From NCBI RefSeq assembly GCF_007995085.1, contig NZ_VOQS01000003.1, forward strand, positions 2,914,001 through 2,978,000: DNA of 64,000 nucleotides, in the 5' to 3' direction. Position numbers and translations under genes: made by a program. The notes under the pieces are model-generated. The model saw only the letters and a program-made list of their open reading frames with translations. It ran no database searches and was not told where the DNA came from. This DNA comes from Paraburkholderia azotifigens. Its GTDB lineage: Bacteria > Pseudomonadota > Gammaproteobacteria > Burkholderiales > Burkholderiaceae. Positions 52,829-62,182 of this stretch are shown here, piece after piece. Position 1 is the first letter of the stretch. Each line of letters opens with the position of its first letter.

Positions 52829-53884
52829 ATGAAGACGCTTTCGACACTCGTTAGCAGCATCAGCGCCATCACATTAGGTATGCTAAGCGGATCGGCAATG
52901 GCGGCACCTTCGGGTACGGTCGCGTTCCTGATGCCGGACCAGGCGTCCACCCGCTACGAACAGCACGACTTCCCGGGCTTCAAAGCAACGATGTCCAAGC
53001 TGTGTCCCGACTGCAAGGTGCTGTATCAGAACGCGAACGCGGATGTGGCGACCCAGCAGCAGCAGTTCAACTCGGTCATCGCGCAGGGCGCAAAGGTAAT
53101 CGTGCTTGACCCGGTGGATTCGACCGCCGCGGCGTCGCTGGTTCATCTGGCGCAAAGCCAGGGTGTGAAAGTCATTGCATACGATCGTCCGGTTCCGTCG
53201 ACGCCGGCTGACTACTATGTCTCGTTCGATAACGAAGGCATCGGCCGCTTGATCGCCCAGTCCCTTGTGCAGCATCTGAAAGACACGGGTGTGCCGACTA
53301 ACAAGGGCGGTCTTCTCGAAGTCAACGGCTCTCCCACCGACGCAGCCGCGGGGCTGATCAAGAAGGGCATCCATTCCGGCATCGCGTCTAGCGGCTACAA
53401 GACGCTGGCCGAGTACGACACTCCGGAATGGGCGCCACCGAAGGCTCAGCAATGGGTCAGCGGACAGATCACCCGCTTCCAGTCGCAGATCGTCGGCGTC
53501 GTGGCGGCAAACGACGGCACGGCTGGCGGAACGGTCGCGGCCTTCAAGGCAGCCGGCGTGAATCCGGTCCCGCCCGTGACGGGCAACGATGCGACCATCG
53601 CGGGTCTGCAACTGATCATCGCTGGCGACCAGTACAACACCATCCTGAAGCCGAGCGAAACCGTTGCGGCGGCAGCCGCCAAGGTCGCTGTCGGGTTCCT
53701 GTCCGGACAGGCCGCGAAGGGCGAAACGACGCTCTTCAACACACCCACGCAGCTCTTCACACCGATGGTCATCACGGCGAAGAACCTCAAGGCCGAAGTG
53801 GTCGACAAGGGTTTCGCGAGCGGGAAGACCTTGTGTACCGACCGTTATGCGGAAGGCTGCAAGAAGCTCGGCATCACAAACTGA
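52829..53884 (+). CDS. Sugar (pentitol) ABC importer, periplasmic binding protein
   Basis: A 351-residue binding protein of the type-1 (Peripla_BP_4) fold. It has a signal peptide to A-M-A (about residue 26), then V-A-F-L-M-P-D-Q-A-S-T-R-Y-E and the D-P-V-D-S-T-A-A, A-Y-D-R-P-V and N-D-G-T-A-G-G stretches shared with XylF-like proteins. AGGAGA lies before the ATG at 52829. Given the ribitol-type enzymes downstream, the ligand is probably ribitol or another pentitol. Confidence 0.88.
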   Translation: MKTLSTLVSSISAITLGMLSGSAMAAPSGTVAFLMPDQASTRYEQHDFPGFKATMSKLCPDCKVLYQNANADVATQQQQFNSVIAQGAKVIVLDPVDSTAAASLVHLAQSQGVKVIAYDRPVPSTPADYYVSFDNEGIGRLIAQSLVQHLKDTGVPTNKGGLLEVNGSPTDAAAGLIKKGIHSGIASSGYKTLAEYDTPEWAPPKAQQWVSGQITRFQSQIVGVVAANDGTAGGTVAAFKAAGVNPVPPVTGNDATIAGLQLIIAGDQYNTILKPSETVAAAAAKVAVGFLSGQAAKGETTLFNTPTQLFTPMVITAKNLKAEVVDKGFASGKTLCTDRYAEGCKKLGITN

Positions 53885-53885
53885 A

Positions 53886-53900
53886 CCGGCGCGGCGCCGG
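53886..53900 (+). promoter_or_regulatory. Hairpin after the binding-protein gene
   Basis: Perfect six-base stem CCGGCG/CGCCGG with a three-base loop, 1 base after the stop. No T-run follows. Such hairpins behind binding-protein genes protect the upstream mRNA and let the binding protein be made in excess over the membrane parts. Confidence 0.6.
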
Positions 53901-53953
53901 ACGAACACTGGCGCCGCACGTGTCTTTCATGCAATCAAGCAGAGGTACGGTCC

Positions 53954-54757
53954 ATGACTGACAACTCCACGAAGCAGCCCGCTCCGGGAAAGCTTGTGCT
54001 TAGTCTGCGCAACATATCCAAGCACTTCGGAGCGGTCTCGGCCCTCACGGACATCGAACTCGACGTACATGCCGGAGAAGTCGTCGCGCTGGTTGGCGAC
54101 AACGGCGCGGGCAAATCGACGCTCATCAAGGTGCTGGCGGGCGTGCATCAACCGAGCTCGGGCACGATTACCTTCGACGGCCGCGAAGTGACGCTGGCTA
54201 ACCCGGCAGCGGCGCTCGATCTGGGCATTGCCACGGTGTTCCAGGATCTCGCGCTGTGCGAAAACCTGGATGTGGTCGCGAACATTTTCCTCGGGCGAGA
54301 GCTGAATCCCATGCGCCTCGACGAAGTATCGATGGAAATGCGGGCATGGACCCTTCTGAACGAACTGTCCGCGCGCATTCCCGATGTGCGCGATGTGGTG
54401 GCATCGCTGTCCGGCGGCCAGCGGCAAACCGTTGCAATCGCACGTTCGCTGCTGCTTGACCCGAAACTGATCATGCTGGACGAGCCGACCGCCGCGCTGG
54501 GCGTCGCGCAGACCGCGGAAGTGCTGAATCTCATCGAACGTGTGCGCGATCGCGGGCACGCGGTGATCATCATCAGTCACAACATGGAAGATGTGCGCGC
54601 CGTGGCGGACCGGATCGTCGTGCTCCGGCTCGGCAAGAACAATGGCGTCTTCTATCCCGACTCGTCGAATCAGGAGCTCGTCGCCGCGATCACAGGCGCA
54701 ACCGAGAATGCAGTCTCACGCCGCGCCGACCGGCGTCAGGCTCAAACGAACGCCTAG
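53954..54757 (+). CDS. Sugar ABC importer ATPase (single ATP-binding domain)
   Basis: A 267-residue ATPase: Walker A G-D-N-G-A-G-K-S-T near residue 53, signature L-S-G-G-Q-R-Q near 154 and Walker B L-I-M-L-D-E-P near 173. Unlike RbsA or XylG it has one domain, so it should act as a homodimer, as in FrcA-type systems. It follows the binding protein by 69 bases and precedes the permease by 25. Confidence 0.92.
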   Translation: MTDNSTKQPAPGKLVLSLRNISKHFGAVSALTDIELDVHAGEVVALVGDNGAGKSTLIKVLAGVHQPSSGTITFDGREVTLANPAAALDLGIATVFQDLALCENLDVVANIFLGRELNPMRLDEVSMEMRAWTLLNELSARIPDVRDVVASLSGGQRQTVAIARSLLLDPKLIMLDEPTAALGVAQTAEVLNLIERVRDRGHAVIIISHNMEDVRAVADRIVVLRLGKNNGVFYPDSSNQELVAAITGATENAVSRRADRRQAQTNA

Positions 54758-54782
54758 CGAATGGCTAGTGGGAGAAACAGTC

Positions 54783-56066
54783 ATGAGTAACCAAGCTCAG
54801 GGTGCTCCGCAGGGAAATCCGCAGAAGCCCGATCAGCCTTCCCCATTGCTGGATCGCAGCGATGTGCGCGTTAAACACGCCACGGGCATCGGAGGCGCGA
54901 TCTCGGCGTTCGTCGATCAGGTGAAGTCGGGCGATCTGGGTTCGCTGCCCGTCGTCGTGGGTCTCATCATCATCTGGACCGTTTTCACGACCCTGAATCC
55001 CGTCTTCCTGTCTGCCAACAATCTGGTCAACCTGCTCTTCGACTGCTCGACCATCGGCGTCATCTCGCTCGGTATAGTGTGCGTGCTGATGGTGGGCGAG
55101 ATCGACCTGTCCGTCGGTTCGATGAGCGGCTTCGCTTCCGCGCTCGTGGGCATGCTCTGGGTCAACAACGGCTGGCCGGTGGGGTTGGCGATCGTTGCGG
55201 CCATCGTGGTGGGCGCGGTCGTAGGCGCACTGTATGCATCGCTGCTCAACCGCCTCGGGATGCCGAGTTTCGTAGCGACGCTGGCCGGGTTGCTCGCCTT
55301 GCTCGGGCTGCAACTCTATGTGCTCGGCGCGAGCGGCTCCATCAACCTGCCCTATGGGTCGGCGATGGTCAACCTTGGACAGATCATCGTGCTTCCGCCC
55401 GTCGTGTCATATGTCATTGCGCTCGTGCCGGGAGTCGTCATGCTGGTCCTCGGGATGCGCACGCACCAGCGCCGCCGCGCATCGAACCTTTCGGCGCCAT
55501 CGATGAGCAGTCTGCTCACGCGCTGCATCGTCGTGACCGTGCTGCTGGAAATCGTGGTGGCGTACCTGAACCAGGGACGCGGCGTTCCGCTGCTGTTCGC
55601 CCTCTTCCTGGCGCTTGCGGTCGTGATGGACTACATGCTCAGACGCACGCAATGGGGCCGTTCGATGCACGCAATCGGCGGTAACAAAGAAGCAGCAAGA
55701 CGCGCGGGTATCAACGTCAAAGGGATCTATATGAGCGCCTTCGTGCTCTGCTCGAGTCTCGCGGCGCTCGGCGGTGTCCTGTCGGCAGCGCGACTCGCAT
55801 CGGCCAGTCAGCAGGCCGGCACGGGTGATGTCAACCTCAATGCGATTGCCGCTGCGGTGATTGGCGGGACGAGTCTCTTCGGCGGCCGCGGCAGTGCGTA
55901 TTCGGCGGTGCTAGGCATCATCGTCATCCAGTCGATTGCGAGCGGACTGACGCTGCTGAACCTGTCGTCCTCGCTGCGTTTCATGATCACGGGTGCAGTG
56001 TTGGCGATTGCCGTCATCGTCGATTCGCTTGCCCGGCAATCGCGCGTCTCCCACGGTCGCGCCTGA
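54783..56066 (+). CDS. Sugar ABC importer permease (XylH/RbsC family)
   Basis: A 427-residue inner-membrane permease with about ten hydrophobic segments. The family signature E-I-D-L-S-V-G-S-M-S-G is near residue 108, G-x-N-K-E-A-A-R-R-A-G-I near 301 and G-G-T-S-L-F-G-G-R-G near 357. An N-terminal cytoplasmic extension of about 50 residues precedes the first helix. It forms the channel for the pentitol importer. Confidence 0.93.
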   Translation: MSNQAQGAPQGNPQKPDQPSPLLDRSDVRVKHATGIGGAISAFVDQVKSGDLGSLPVVVGLIIIWTVFTTLNPVFLSANNLVNLLFDCSTIGVISLGIVCVLMVGEIDLSVGSMSGFASALVGMLWVNNGWPVGLAIVAAIVVGAVVGALYASLLNRLGMPSFVATLAGLLALLGLQLYVLGASGSINLPYGSAMVNLGQIIVLPPVVSYVIALVPGVVMLVLGMRTHQRRRASNLSAPSMSSLLTRCIVVTVLLEIVVAYLNQGRGVPLLFALFLALAVVMDYMLRRTQWGRSMHAIGGNKEAARRAGINVKGIYMSAFVLCSSLAALGGVLSAARLASASQQAGTGDVNLNAIAAAVIGGTSLFGGRGSAYSAVLGIIVIQSIASGLTLLNLSSSLRFMITGAVLAIAVIVDSLARQSRVSHGRA

Positions 56067-56091
56067 TTTCAGATATCAAGGAGACGGATAA

Positions 56092-56820
56092 ATGACTGAC
56101 ACAATCACAGGAAAAGTCGCGGCCATTACGGGTGCAGCGTCGGGTATCGGTCTGGCATGCGCGCGTGAGCTGATTGCTCATGGGGCCAAGGTCGTTCTGA
56201 TCGATCGCGCCAAAGAGCGGCTCGATACGCTGTGCGCGGAGCTGGGTCCCGATGCATTGCCCATCGTCGCCGACCTGTTGAACCCGGCGGAAGTGTCGGG
56301 CCTGCTGCCGCGCATTCTCGATGCGGCCGGCGGCCTCGATATCTTCCACGCGAATGCCGGCGCGTACGTGGGCGGCGAAGTGGCGGAAGGCGATCCCGAC
56401 GTGTGGGACCGCATGCTGAACCTGAACATCAATGCTGCGTTCCGTTCGGTGCACGCCGTCCTTCCGCACATGGTGAAGCAGCAGTCCGGCGACATCATCT
56501 TCACCAGCTCCATCGCAGGCATGGTGCCCGTGGTCTGGGAGCCGATCTACACCGCTTCGAAGTTTGCGGTGCAGGCCTTCGTGCACACGACGCGGCGACA
56601 GCTCTCGAAGCATGGCGTGCGTGTGGGCTCGGTATTGCCGGGACCGGTCGTGACCGCCTTGCTCGACGACTGGCCCAAGCAGAAGATGGACGAGGCGCTC
56701 GCATCCGGCAGCCTGATGCAGCCGAAGGAAGTGGCCGAATGCGTGCTTTTCATGCTGACGCGCCCACGCAACGTGACCATTCGCGACCTCGTGATCCTTC
56801 CGAACGCGGTCGATCTCTGA
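56092..56820 (+). CDS. Ribitol 2-dehydrogenase-like SDR
   Basis: A 242-residue [11 protein letters not shown] near residue 14, N-A-G near 85, S-S-I-A-G and Y-T-A-S-K near 155. The stretches [10 protein letters not shown] and [14 protein letters not shown] match what I recall of ribitol 2-dehydrogenase (RbtD, EC 1.1.1.56), which oxidises ribitol to D-ribulose with NAD+. The neighbouring importer and ribulokinase fit that pathway. Another pentitol remains possible. AAGGAG precedes the start. Confidence 0.75.
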   Translation: MTDTITGKVAAITGAASGIGLACARELIAHGAKVVLIDRAKERLDTLCAELGPDALPIVADLLNPAEVSGLLPRILDAAGGLDIFHANAGAYVGGEVAEGDPDVWDRMLNLNINAAFRSVHAVLPHMVKQQSGDIIFTSSIAGMVPVVWEPIYTASKFAVQAFVHTTRRQLSKHGVRVGSVLPGPVVTALLDDWPKQKMDEALASGSLMQPKEVAECVLFMLTRPRNVTIRDLVILPNAVDL

Positions 56821-56889
56821 TACTGGCAGCCATGCGATGGACGCGAATGTCCCTCGACATCGATCCAACGCTACAACAGGCAGTGAGCC

Positions 56890-58518
56890 ATGACTTCTGA
56901 TTACACGACCCCGGATACAACGAACGCGCGGTTTGTCGTCGGCGTGGATGTCGGCACGGGCAGCGCGCGCGCGGGCGTCTTCGACCTCGACGGTCGCATG
57001 CTGGCGACGGCGAAGCACGACATCACGCTGTATCGCGAAAGCGGGTCTATCGTCGAACAATCGAGCACCGAAATCTGGGGCGCCGTCTGTCACGCGGTCA
57101 AGGATGCGATCGCGCAGGCGGATGTATCGCCGGAACGGATCGTCGGGATCGGGTTCGATGCCACCTGCTCGCTGGTCGTGCTGGGCCAGGGCGGCAAGCC
57201 GCTGCCGGTGGGGCCGTCGGAGGAGGCTGAGCGCGACATCATCGTCTGGATGGATCACCGCGCCGTGGAGCAGGCGGAACGCATCAACGCCGCGGGGCAC
57301 GATATCCTGAAGTATGTGGGCGGCAAGATATCTCCGGAGATGGAAACGCCGAAGCTGCTGTGGCTTCTCGAGAAGCGTCCCGCCGTGTTCGGCGATGCAT
57401 GGCAGTTCTTCGACCTCACCGACTTTCTGACGTGGCGTTCGACGGGCGACCTCGCGCGATCCACGTGCACGGTCACATGCAAGTGGACCTACCTTGCCCA
57501 TGAGCATCGTTGGGACGGCACCTATTTTCGCAGCGTCGGACTGGGCGTGCTGGCGGACGAGGATTTTTCTCGCATCGGGCAGAAGGTGGTGGAACCCGGC
57601 ACACCGTTGGGAGCCGGTCTGACACAAGAGGCAGCGGCGCAACTCGGCTTGCGCGCGGGGACGCCTGTTGCCGCGGGCGTGATCGATGCGCACGCGGGCG
57701 GCATCGGCACGGTGGGTGCCGAAGGCGAACCGGCAGCCTGTCTCGCCTATGTGTTCGGAACGTCGTCCTGCACCATGACTACGACCCGCGAACCAAAGTT
57801 TGTTCCAGGCGTCTGGGGACCGTATTTCTCGGCGATGGTCCCGAACGCCTGGCTCAACGAGGGGGGCCAGTCCGTTGCGGGCGCGGCCATAGAAAGGCTG
57901 CTCGCGCTGCATCCGGCAACCGCCGAAGCGCGAAGCCGTTCGGAGGAAGCGGGACAGTCACTGCCCGCGATGCTCGCCAATCTCGCGATGCAGGCGTCCG
58001 ACACATTGTCCGACGTCGTGAAACTGGCGCAAGGCGTGCATGTCGTTCCCGAATTCCTGGGCAACCGCGCGCCGTTTGCCGATCCGCATGCGAGAGCGGT
58101 GATCGCGGGCCTCGGCATGGAAACCGACCTCGACAGTCTGGTGTCGCTGTATATCGCCGGTATCTGCAGTATCGGATATGGCTTGCGCCAGATAGTCGAG
58201 ACCCAGGCGTCGGCTGGTGCACCGATCGAACGGGTGATGATTAGCGGCGGCGCGGGACGACATGATCTCGTCCGTCAACTGCTCGCCGATGCCGTTGGCA
58301 AGCCGGTGCTGGCCGCGCGGGCGGAGGAGCCCGTTCTTCTCGGCGCGGCGATCCTTGGCGCCGTGGCAGGCGGGCAATTCGACGATGTGCAGACTGCGAT
58401 GGGCGATATGTCGCAGGTCAGCAAAATCTATGAACCCCACCGCGATGTACGCGCGCTACATGATGCGCGGTTCAGTGCGTTCACGCGCTTGCAGGCCGTC
58501 GCCAGGGAAATTCGTTAA
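56890..58518 (+). CDS. FGGY-family pentulose kinase, likely D-ribulokinase
   Basis: A 542-residue kinase of the FGGY family. The N-terminal ATP-fold D-V-G-T-G-S-A-R-A-G-V-F-D is at residue 19, a G-F-D-A-T-C-S-L-V-V stretch lies near 94, and the second-domain G-N-R-A-P-F-A-D is near 395 with G-G-A-G-R-H near 455. The length and G-F-D-A-T-C-S pattern are those of ribulokinase-type (FGGY_pentulose) enzymes rather than xylulokinases. It would convert D-ribulose to D-ribulose 5-phosphate (EC 2.7.1.47) after the dehydrogenase step. Confidence 0.88.
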   Translation: MTSDYTTPDTTNARFVVGVDVGTGSARAGVFDLDGRMLATAKHDITLYRESGSIVEQSSTEIWGAVCHAVKDAIAQADVSPERIVGIGFDATCSLVVLGQGGKPLPVGPSEEAERDIIVWMDHRAVEQAERINAAGHDILKYVGGKISPEMETPKLLWLLEKRPAVFGDAWQFFDLTDFLTWRSTGDLARSTCTVTCKWTYLAHEHRWDGTYFRSVGLGVLADEDFSRIGQKVVEPGTPLGAGLTQEAAAQLGLRAGTPVAAGVIDAHAGGIGTVGAEGEPAACLAYVFGTSSCTMTTTREPKFVPGVWGPYFSAMVPNAWLNEGGQSVAGAAIERLLALHPATAEARSRSEEAGQSLPAMLANLAMQASDTLSDVVKLAQGVHVVPEFLGNRAPFADPHARAVIAGLGMETDLDSLVSLYIAGICSIGYGLRQIVETQASAGAPIERVMISGGAGRHDLVRQLLADAVGKPVLAARAEEPVLLGAAILGAVAGGQFDDVQTAMGDMSQVSKIYEPHRDVRALHDARFSAFTRLQAVAREIR

Positions 58519-59000
58519 CGAGCACCGTGGAACATCAAATGACGCGGTTTGCGTGGCTCGCAACCGACTCTCCTGATTCACCTGATAGGCCGCAGGCGAT
58601 ACCTCTGGTCAAGAAGCCGCTAGTCCCGATACAACGGACGTCGGGACGACCAATCCGTGTCGCGTCGAACGGCGGTTGCCGGCCGCTTGCCGTCTCGGCC
58701 AGCAGATCTCGGACCAGCCGCGCTCGCCGCGCAGCCGAGCGGCGTCCAGGGCGACGGACTGGCCGCTCCCCTCGCCTGTCCCGTGTTCTGCTTCAGGCCG
58801 CATCATGTTGTCGCGTCCGTAGTGTTTCCAGCGACTCCGGAATTGAACACGCTGACAACATGAGATTACGCTTGGGGCCCGCAAAAGGTGATGGAATAAG
58901 GTGCATTCACACCACCGGCCGTGCGTGACAGGCGTCGACTCCGTCTCAGGACCTTCGCATACAATCAAGCAACCCGGACGCCGATCATCGAAATCTCGCC
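58519..59000. other. Intergenic stretch after the pentitol operon
   Basis: About 480 bases with only shadow-like frames. I see no hairpin with T-run that would end the operon. Confidence 0.45.
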
Positions 59001-59264
59001 GTGAAGAAGCAAAAACTGAAGAGGAAGTTGGCCGCGTGCACCCCACCAAAGCCTCGTGGACCGGTTATGAAACTCAAAGCCCAACTCGCCCGCTTGCAAG
59101 CGGAGTTGATTGCGCCAAAGTCCAACCAGGCGCGGCTACTCTTTGAGATCCGCATGGTTGAGGAAAAACTCAAAATCGAGCGACTCCACCGCGTGTCAAA
59201 GCTTGATTCCGTCAACATGCGCGAGATTCTGTGCGGATCACCTGGGCTCGGCAAGAAGTCCTGA
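59001..59264 (+). CDS. Small basic coiled-coil-like protein (uncertain)
   Basis: An 87-codon frame starting with GTG. The product is lysine-rich at the start and has a heptad-like helix (L-K-A-Q-L-A-R-L-Q-A-E-L, later L-L-F-E-I-R-M-V-E-E-K-L). No family is recognised and the ribosome site is weak. It may be a real small gene or chance. Confidence 0.35.
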   Translation: MKKQKLKRKLAACTPPKPRGPVMKLKAQLARLQAELIAPKSNQARLLFEIRMVEEKLKIERLHRVSKLDSVNMREILCGSPGLGKKS

Positions 59265-59628
59265 TCTGAGGCAACTCAGTCCACACGTGCGGCACGTCGA
59301 TCGACTGACGACGTGATCAGCGCAATGGAGGCGAGCGTCGAGGCGGACGACCCGGCGAGCTATGCGACGCACTGGATCGCTTCCCTACGATCGTGATGAC
59401 GATCGCCGACAAAACCGCACGCTGCAACAGAACCCATGCAGCCCTGACCGGCCCTGTACGCCGCTCGCGGCGTATCGCGATGTCACGCGGTGGACAGATG
59501 CGCGCATCGTATGAGCAGGCGGTGCGGATTCGCGATGCGATCGTCAACCGTACGGCGGACGATCAGGATCTGATGCGCGAACGAATGCAAGGCGCGTGCG
59601 CCGCCGCGCCAGATTTATTGAAGAGCGC
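59265..59628. other. Intergenic stretch with one doubtful small frame
   Basis: About 360 bases. A 79-codon rightward frame (59393-59632) ends in a helix-prone part (A-V-R-I-R-D-A-I-V-N-R-T) but overlaps the end of the neighbouring ABC ATPase gene and has no clear ribosome site. Confidence 0.4.
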
Positions 59629-60333
59629 CTAGGCGTGCACGCCCGTGTACTCGCTGACCTTGTCGAGGTCGCTCAGATGCTCGCGCGGAATTTCATCGCC
59701 GATGCGCCCGCGCCGGATCACCAGCACCCGCTGCGAGACGGCGGCGATGAAGTCGAGGTTCTGCTCGACGAGCACGATCGTCAGGCCGCGCTTTTCTCGC
59801 AACGACACGAGCGTTTCGGCGATTTCCTCGATGATCGAAGGCTGGATGCCTTCCGTTGGCTCATCGAGCAGCAACATCGACGGCTCACCCGCCAGCGCGC
59901 GCGCCAGGGCGAGCAGTTGCTGTTCGCCACCCGAGAGCGCTCCGCCTGCCCGGTCCAGCAGCGGCCGAAGACGCGGAAAATCCTCGAGTAGCGCGTCGAT
60001 CGCGGCTTCGGGCTTACGCCCCGTCTTCACGAGGCCGAGCCGCAAGTTGTCGTAGGCAGACAGCGCCGGGAAAATTTCGCGACCCTGCGGGACATACGCC
60101 ATGCCTCTTTTCGCGCGCGCGTGCGGAGCAAGCGCGGTCACGTCGTCGCGATTGAAGCGGATGGTGCCCGCCGTCGCGGGCAGCGCGCCAATCAGCGTGC
60201 GCAGCAAGGTCGTCTTGCCCATGCCGTTGTGCCCGAGAATGCCGACGGCCTCGCCGCTCTTGACGGACAGCGTCACGCCGTACAGCACAGGAATGGCGCC
60301 ATAGCTCGCACACAAGCCGGTTGCTTCAAGCAT
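59629..60333 (-). CDS. Urea/amide-type branched-chain ABC importer ATPase (UrtE/LivF-like)
   Basis: A 234-residue ATPase: Walker A G-H-N-G-M-G-K-T near residue 34, signature L-S-G-G-E-Q-Q near 134 and Walker B M-L-L-L-D-E-P near 154. The E-G-I-Q-P-S-I-I-E-E-I motif after Walker B is shared with UrtE. GGGAGG lies before the ATG at 60333, preferred over a TTG five codons upstream. Last gene of the operon. Confidence 0.9.
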   Translation of the reverse strand: MLEATGLCASYGAIPVLYGVTLSVKSGEAVGILGHNGMGKTTLLRTLIGALPATAGTIRFNRDDVTALAPHARAKRGMAYVPQGREIFPALSAYDNLRLGLVKTGRKPEAAIDALLEDFPRLRPLLDRAGGALSGGEQQLLALARALAGEPSMLLLDEPTEGIQPSIIEEIAETLVSLREKRGLTIVLVEQNLDFIAAVSQRVLVIRRGRIGDEIPREHLSDLDKVSEYTGVHA

Positions 60334-60344
60334 CGCGCCTCCCG

Positions 60345-61064
60345 TCAATGCGGCTTCTTGCCGAGATAGATTTGCTGGATGAACGGATCGCTCATGATGC
60401 GCTCAGGCGTGTCCTCGCGAATGATCGCGCCTTGATGCAGCACCGTGACCTTCCTGGCAATGCGCCGGATGAAGCTCATGTCGTGTTCCACCACGACGAG
60501 GGCATGGCGCCGGTTGATCTCGCGTATCAGCTCCGCCGTGCGCGCCACTTCCGCATCGCTCATGCCCGCGGCGGGTTCGTCGAGCAGAATCAGCGGTGGA
60601 TCGGCGGCGATCACGACAGCCAGTTCGACCCACTGACGCTCGCCGTGCGCCAGCAAGCCGGTGATCGCGTCGCGATGCGAGAGCATGCCGACGCGCTCCA
60701 GGACGTCCCGCGTCACCCGCTCGGTCTGCATGGGCGTATTCACGCGCCGTGCGGCGAGCCACACGTTGTCCCACACCGAAAGGCCGTTGAAGAGGCTCGG
60801 CACCTGCGTCTTGATGCCGATACCAAGACGCGCGGGCTCATGCGGTTGCATCGCGGTGATGTCCTTGCCGCGAAACAGGATCTCGCCCGACGTCGGCTTG
60901 ACCTGCCCCGTGAGCAGTTTGAAGAACGTACTCTTGCCCGCGCCGTTCGGCCCGATCACACAGCGCAACTCTGCCTCGGCGAGTGAGAAGTCGACGTCGC
61001 GAGTCGCGTGCACGCCGCCGAAACGGACATTGAGCTTGCGTGTTTCCAGCAGCGGCTGTGTCAT
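60345..61064 (-). CDS. Urea/amide-type branched-chain ABC importer ATPase (UrtD/LivG-like)
   Basis: A 239-residue ATPase: Walker A G-P-N-G-A-G-K-S-T near residue 38, an atypical signature L-A-H-G-E-R-Q-W-V-E-L near 144 and Walker B I-L-L-D-E-P-A-A-G-M near 164. The H-G-x-x-Q-W form of the signature is characteristic of UrtD rather than of LivG, which supports a urea or short amide substrate. The start overlaps the permease stop (ATGA). Confidence 0.9.
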   Translation of the reverse strand: MTQPLLETRKLNVRFGGVHATRDVDFSLAEAELRCVIGPNGAGKSTFFKLLTGQVKPTSGEILFRGKDITAMQPHEPARLGIGIKTQVPSLFNGLSVWDNVWLAARRVNTPMQTERVTRDVLERVGMLSHRDAITGLLAHGERQWVELAVVIAADPPLILLDEPAAGMSDAEVARTAELIREINRRHALVVVEHDMSFIRRIARKVTVLHQGAIIREDTPERIMSDPFIQQIYLGKKPH

Positions 61065-62182
61065 GCGGCTTCCTCGCGCGAAGCGCTGTGTGTGTCGTCC
61101 TGCGCGACGTGGCGCGTGTCGCCCGATGAACGGCGCGTGCGCCGGACGGCGGCGAACAACCGCATGCCGAGCTCGCCCAGACTCGGCACGATGCCCTTCG
61201 GCACCATCAGGACGAACACGACGAGAATGGCGCCGAGCACAAGGTTGGAGTTGATGGTTTGCTGCGTGCCGATCTGCGTGGTGAGCCACTGGATCGCCAC
61301 GCATCCGATCACGGGTCCGACCAGCGTCCCGAGCCCGCCGACGATGACCCAGATGATGATCTGCGCGGATTGTGCGAGGCCGAACACAGTGGGACTCGTG
61401 AAGGCGCCCCAGTTCGCGAAGAGGCAGCCCGACAGCCCCGCGATGGCCGCACCCAGCACGAAGGTCAGGAGCTTGTAGACACGCGAGTCGTAGCCGAGCA
61501 GCAGCAGACGCTGTTCGTTCTCCTTGCTCGCGACGATCACCCGTCCTATCTTGAACGCGAGCAGCACGCGCAGCAGGAAATAGACGCCGAGCAACGCTCC
61601 CAGCGACAGTTCGAACAGTCCGCGTGGACCGATGACATCGTCGACATTGCCCGGCGTATTGAGCGGCGCGATGTTGGGAATACCGTTGAAGCCGCCGAGC
61701 GCCGCATTGCCGATCTTCCATTCCGGCCCGGCCGTCGAGTTGACCAGGTTGAAAAGAATCAGCGTGACAGTGAGCGTGATCACGCCCATGTACACATCGG
61801 AAAGCCGCCCATAGAAGATCAGATAGCCGAGCACCGCCGCAAAGGCCGCAGGCAGCACGATGGCGAGCATGAACGGCACCGTGCTGTCGCCCATATTCGT
61901 GACGGCGATCGCATACGTGTAAGCGCCAAGACCGAAGAACGCCGACTGGCCGAAGCAAAGTATGCCGCCAAAGCCCCACACGAAGCCGAGGCTCAGCGCG
62001 AGTATCGCCATGACGGCATAGACGGTTGCCTGCACGAGCGCGAAGTCATCGAGCACGCGCGGCAGCACGATCAACATGATCAAGCCGGCGGCCAGCGCGA
62101 GTGCCGCGCTCTTCCACGACCGCGAGAAGCGCGAGAGCGCGTCGGCGACGGGCATGGTGCGAGTCGCGTTGACGGGCGTCAT
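61061..62182 (-). CDS. Urea/amide-type branched-chain ABC importer permease (UrtC/LivM-like)
   Basis: A 373-residue permease with eight or more hydrophobic segments. The stretch L-S-L-G-F-V-W-G-F-G-G-I-L-C-F-G-Q-S-A-F-F-G-L-G-A-Y is the signature of LivM/UrtC, and W-V-I-V-G-G-L-G-T-L-V-G-P follows near residue 302. The start at 62182 overlaps the previous stop by one base (TGATG). The C-terminus has a basic and polar tail of about 25 residues. Confidence 0.9.
   Translation of the reverse strand: MTPVNATRTMPVADALSRFSRSWKSAALALAAGLIMLIVLPRVLDDFALVQATVYAVMAILALSLGFVWGFGGILCFGQSAFFGLGAYTYAIAVTNMGDSTVPFMLAIVLPAAFAAVLGYLIFYGRLSDVYMGVITLTVTLILFNLVNSTAGPEWKIGNAALGGFNGIPNIAPLNTPGNVDDVIGPRGLFELSLGALLGVYFLLRVLLAFKIGRVIVASKENEQRLLLLGYDSRVYKLLTFVLGAAIAGLSGCLFANWGAFTSPTVFGLAQSAQIIIWVIVGGLGTLVGPVIGCVAIQWLTTQIGTQQTINSNLVLGAILVVFVLMVPKGIVPSLGELGMRLFAAVRRTRRSSGDTRHVAQDDTHSASREEAA

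Noticed and set aside
56014..57912. 632-codon leftward frame opposite the dehydrogenase and kinase genes
   Set aside because: Product is low-complexity and antisense to two clearly conserved genes.
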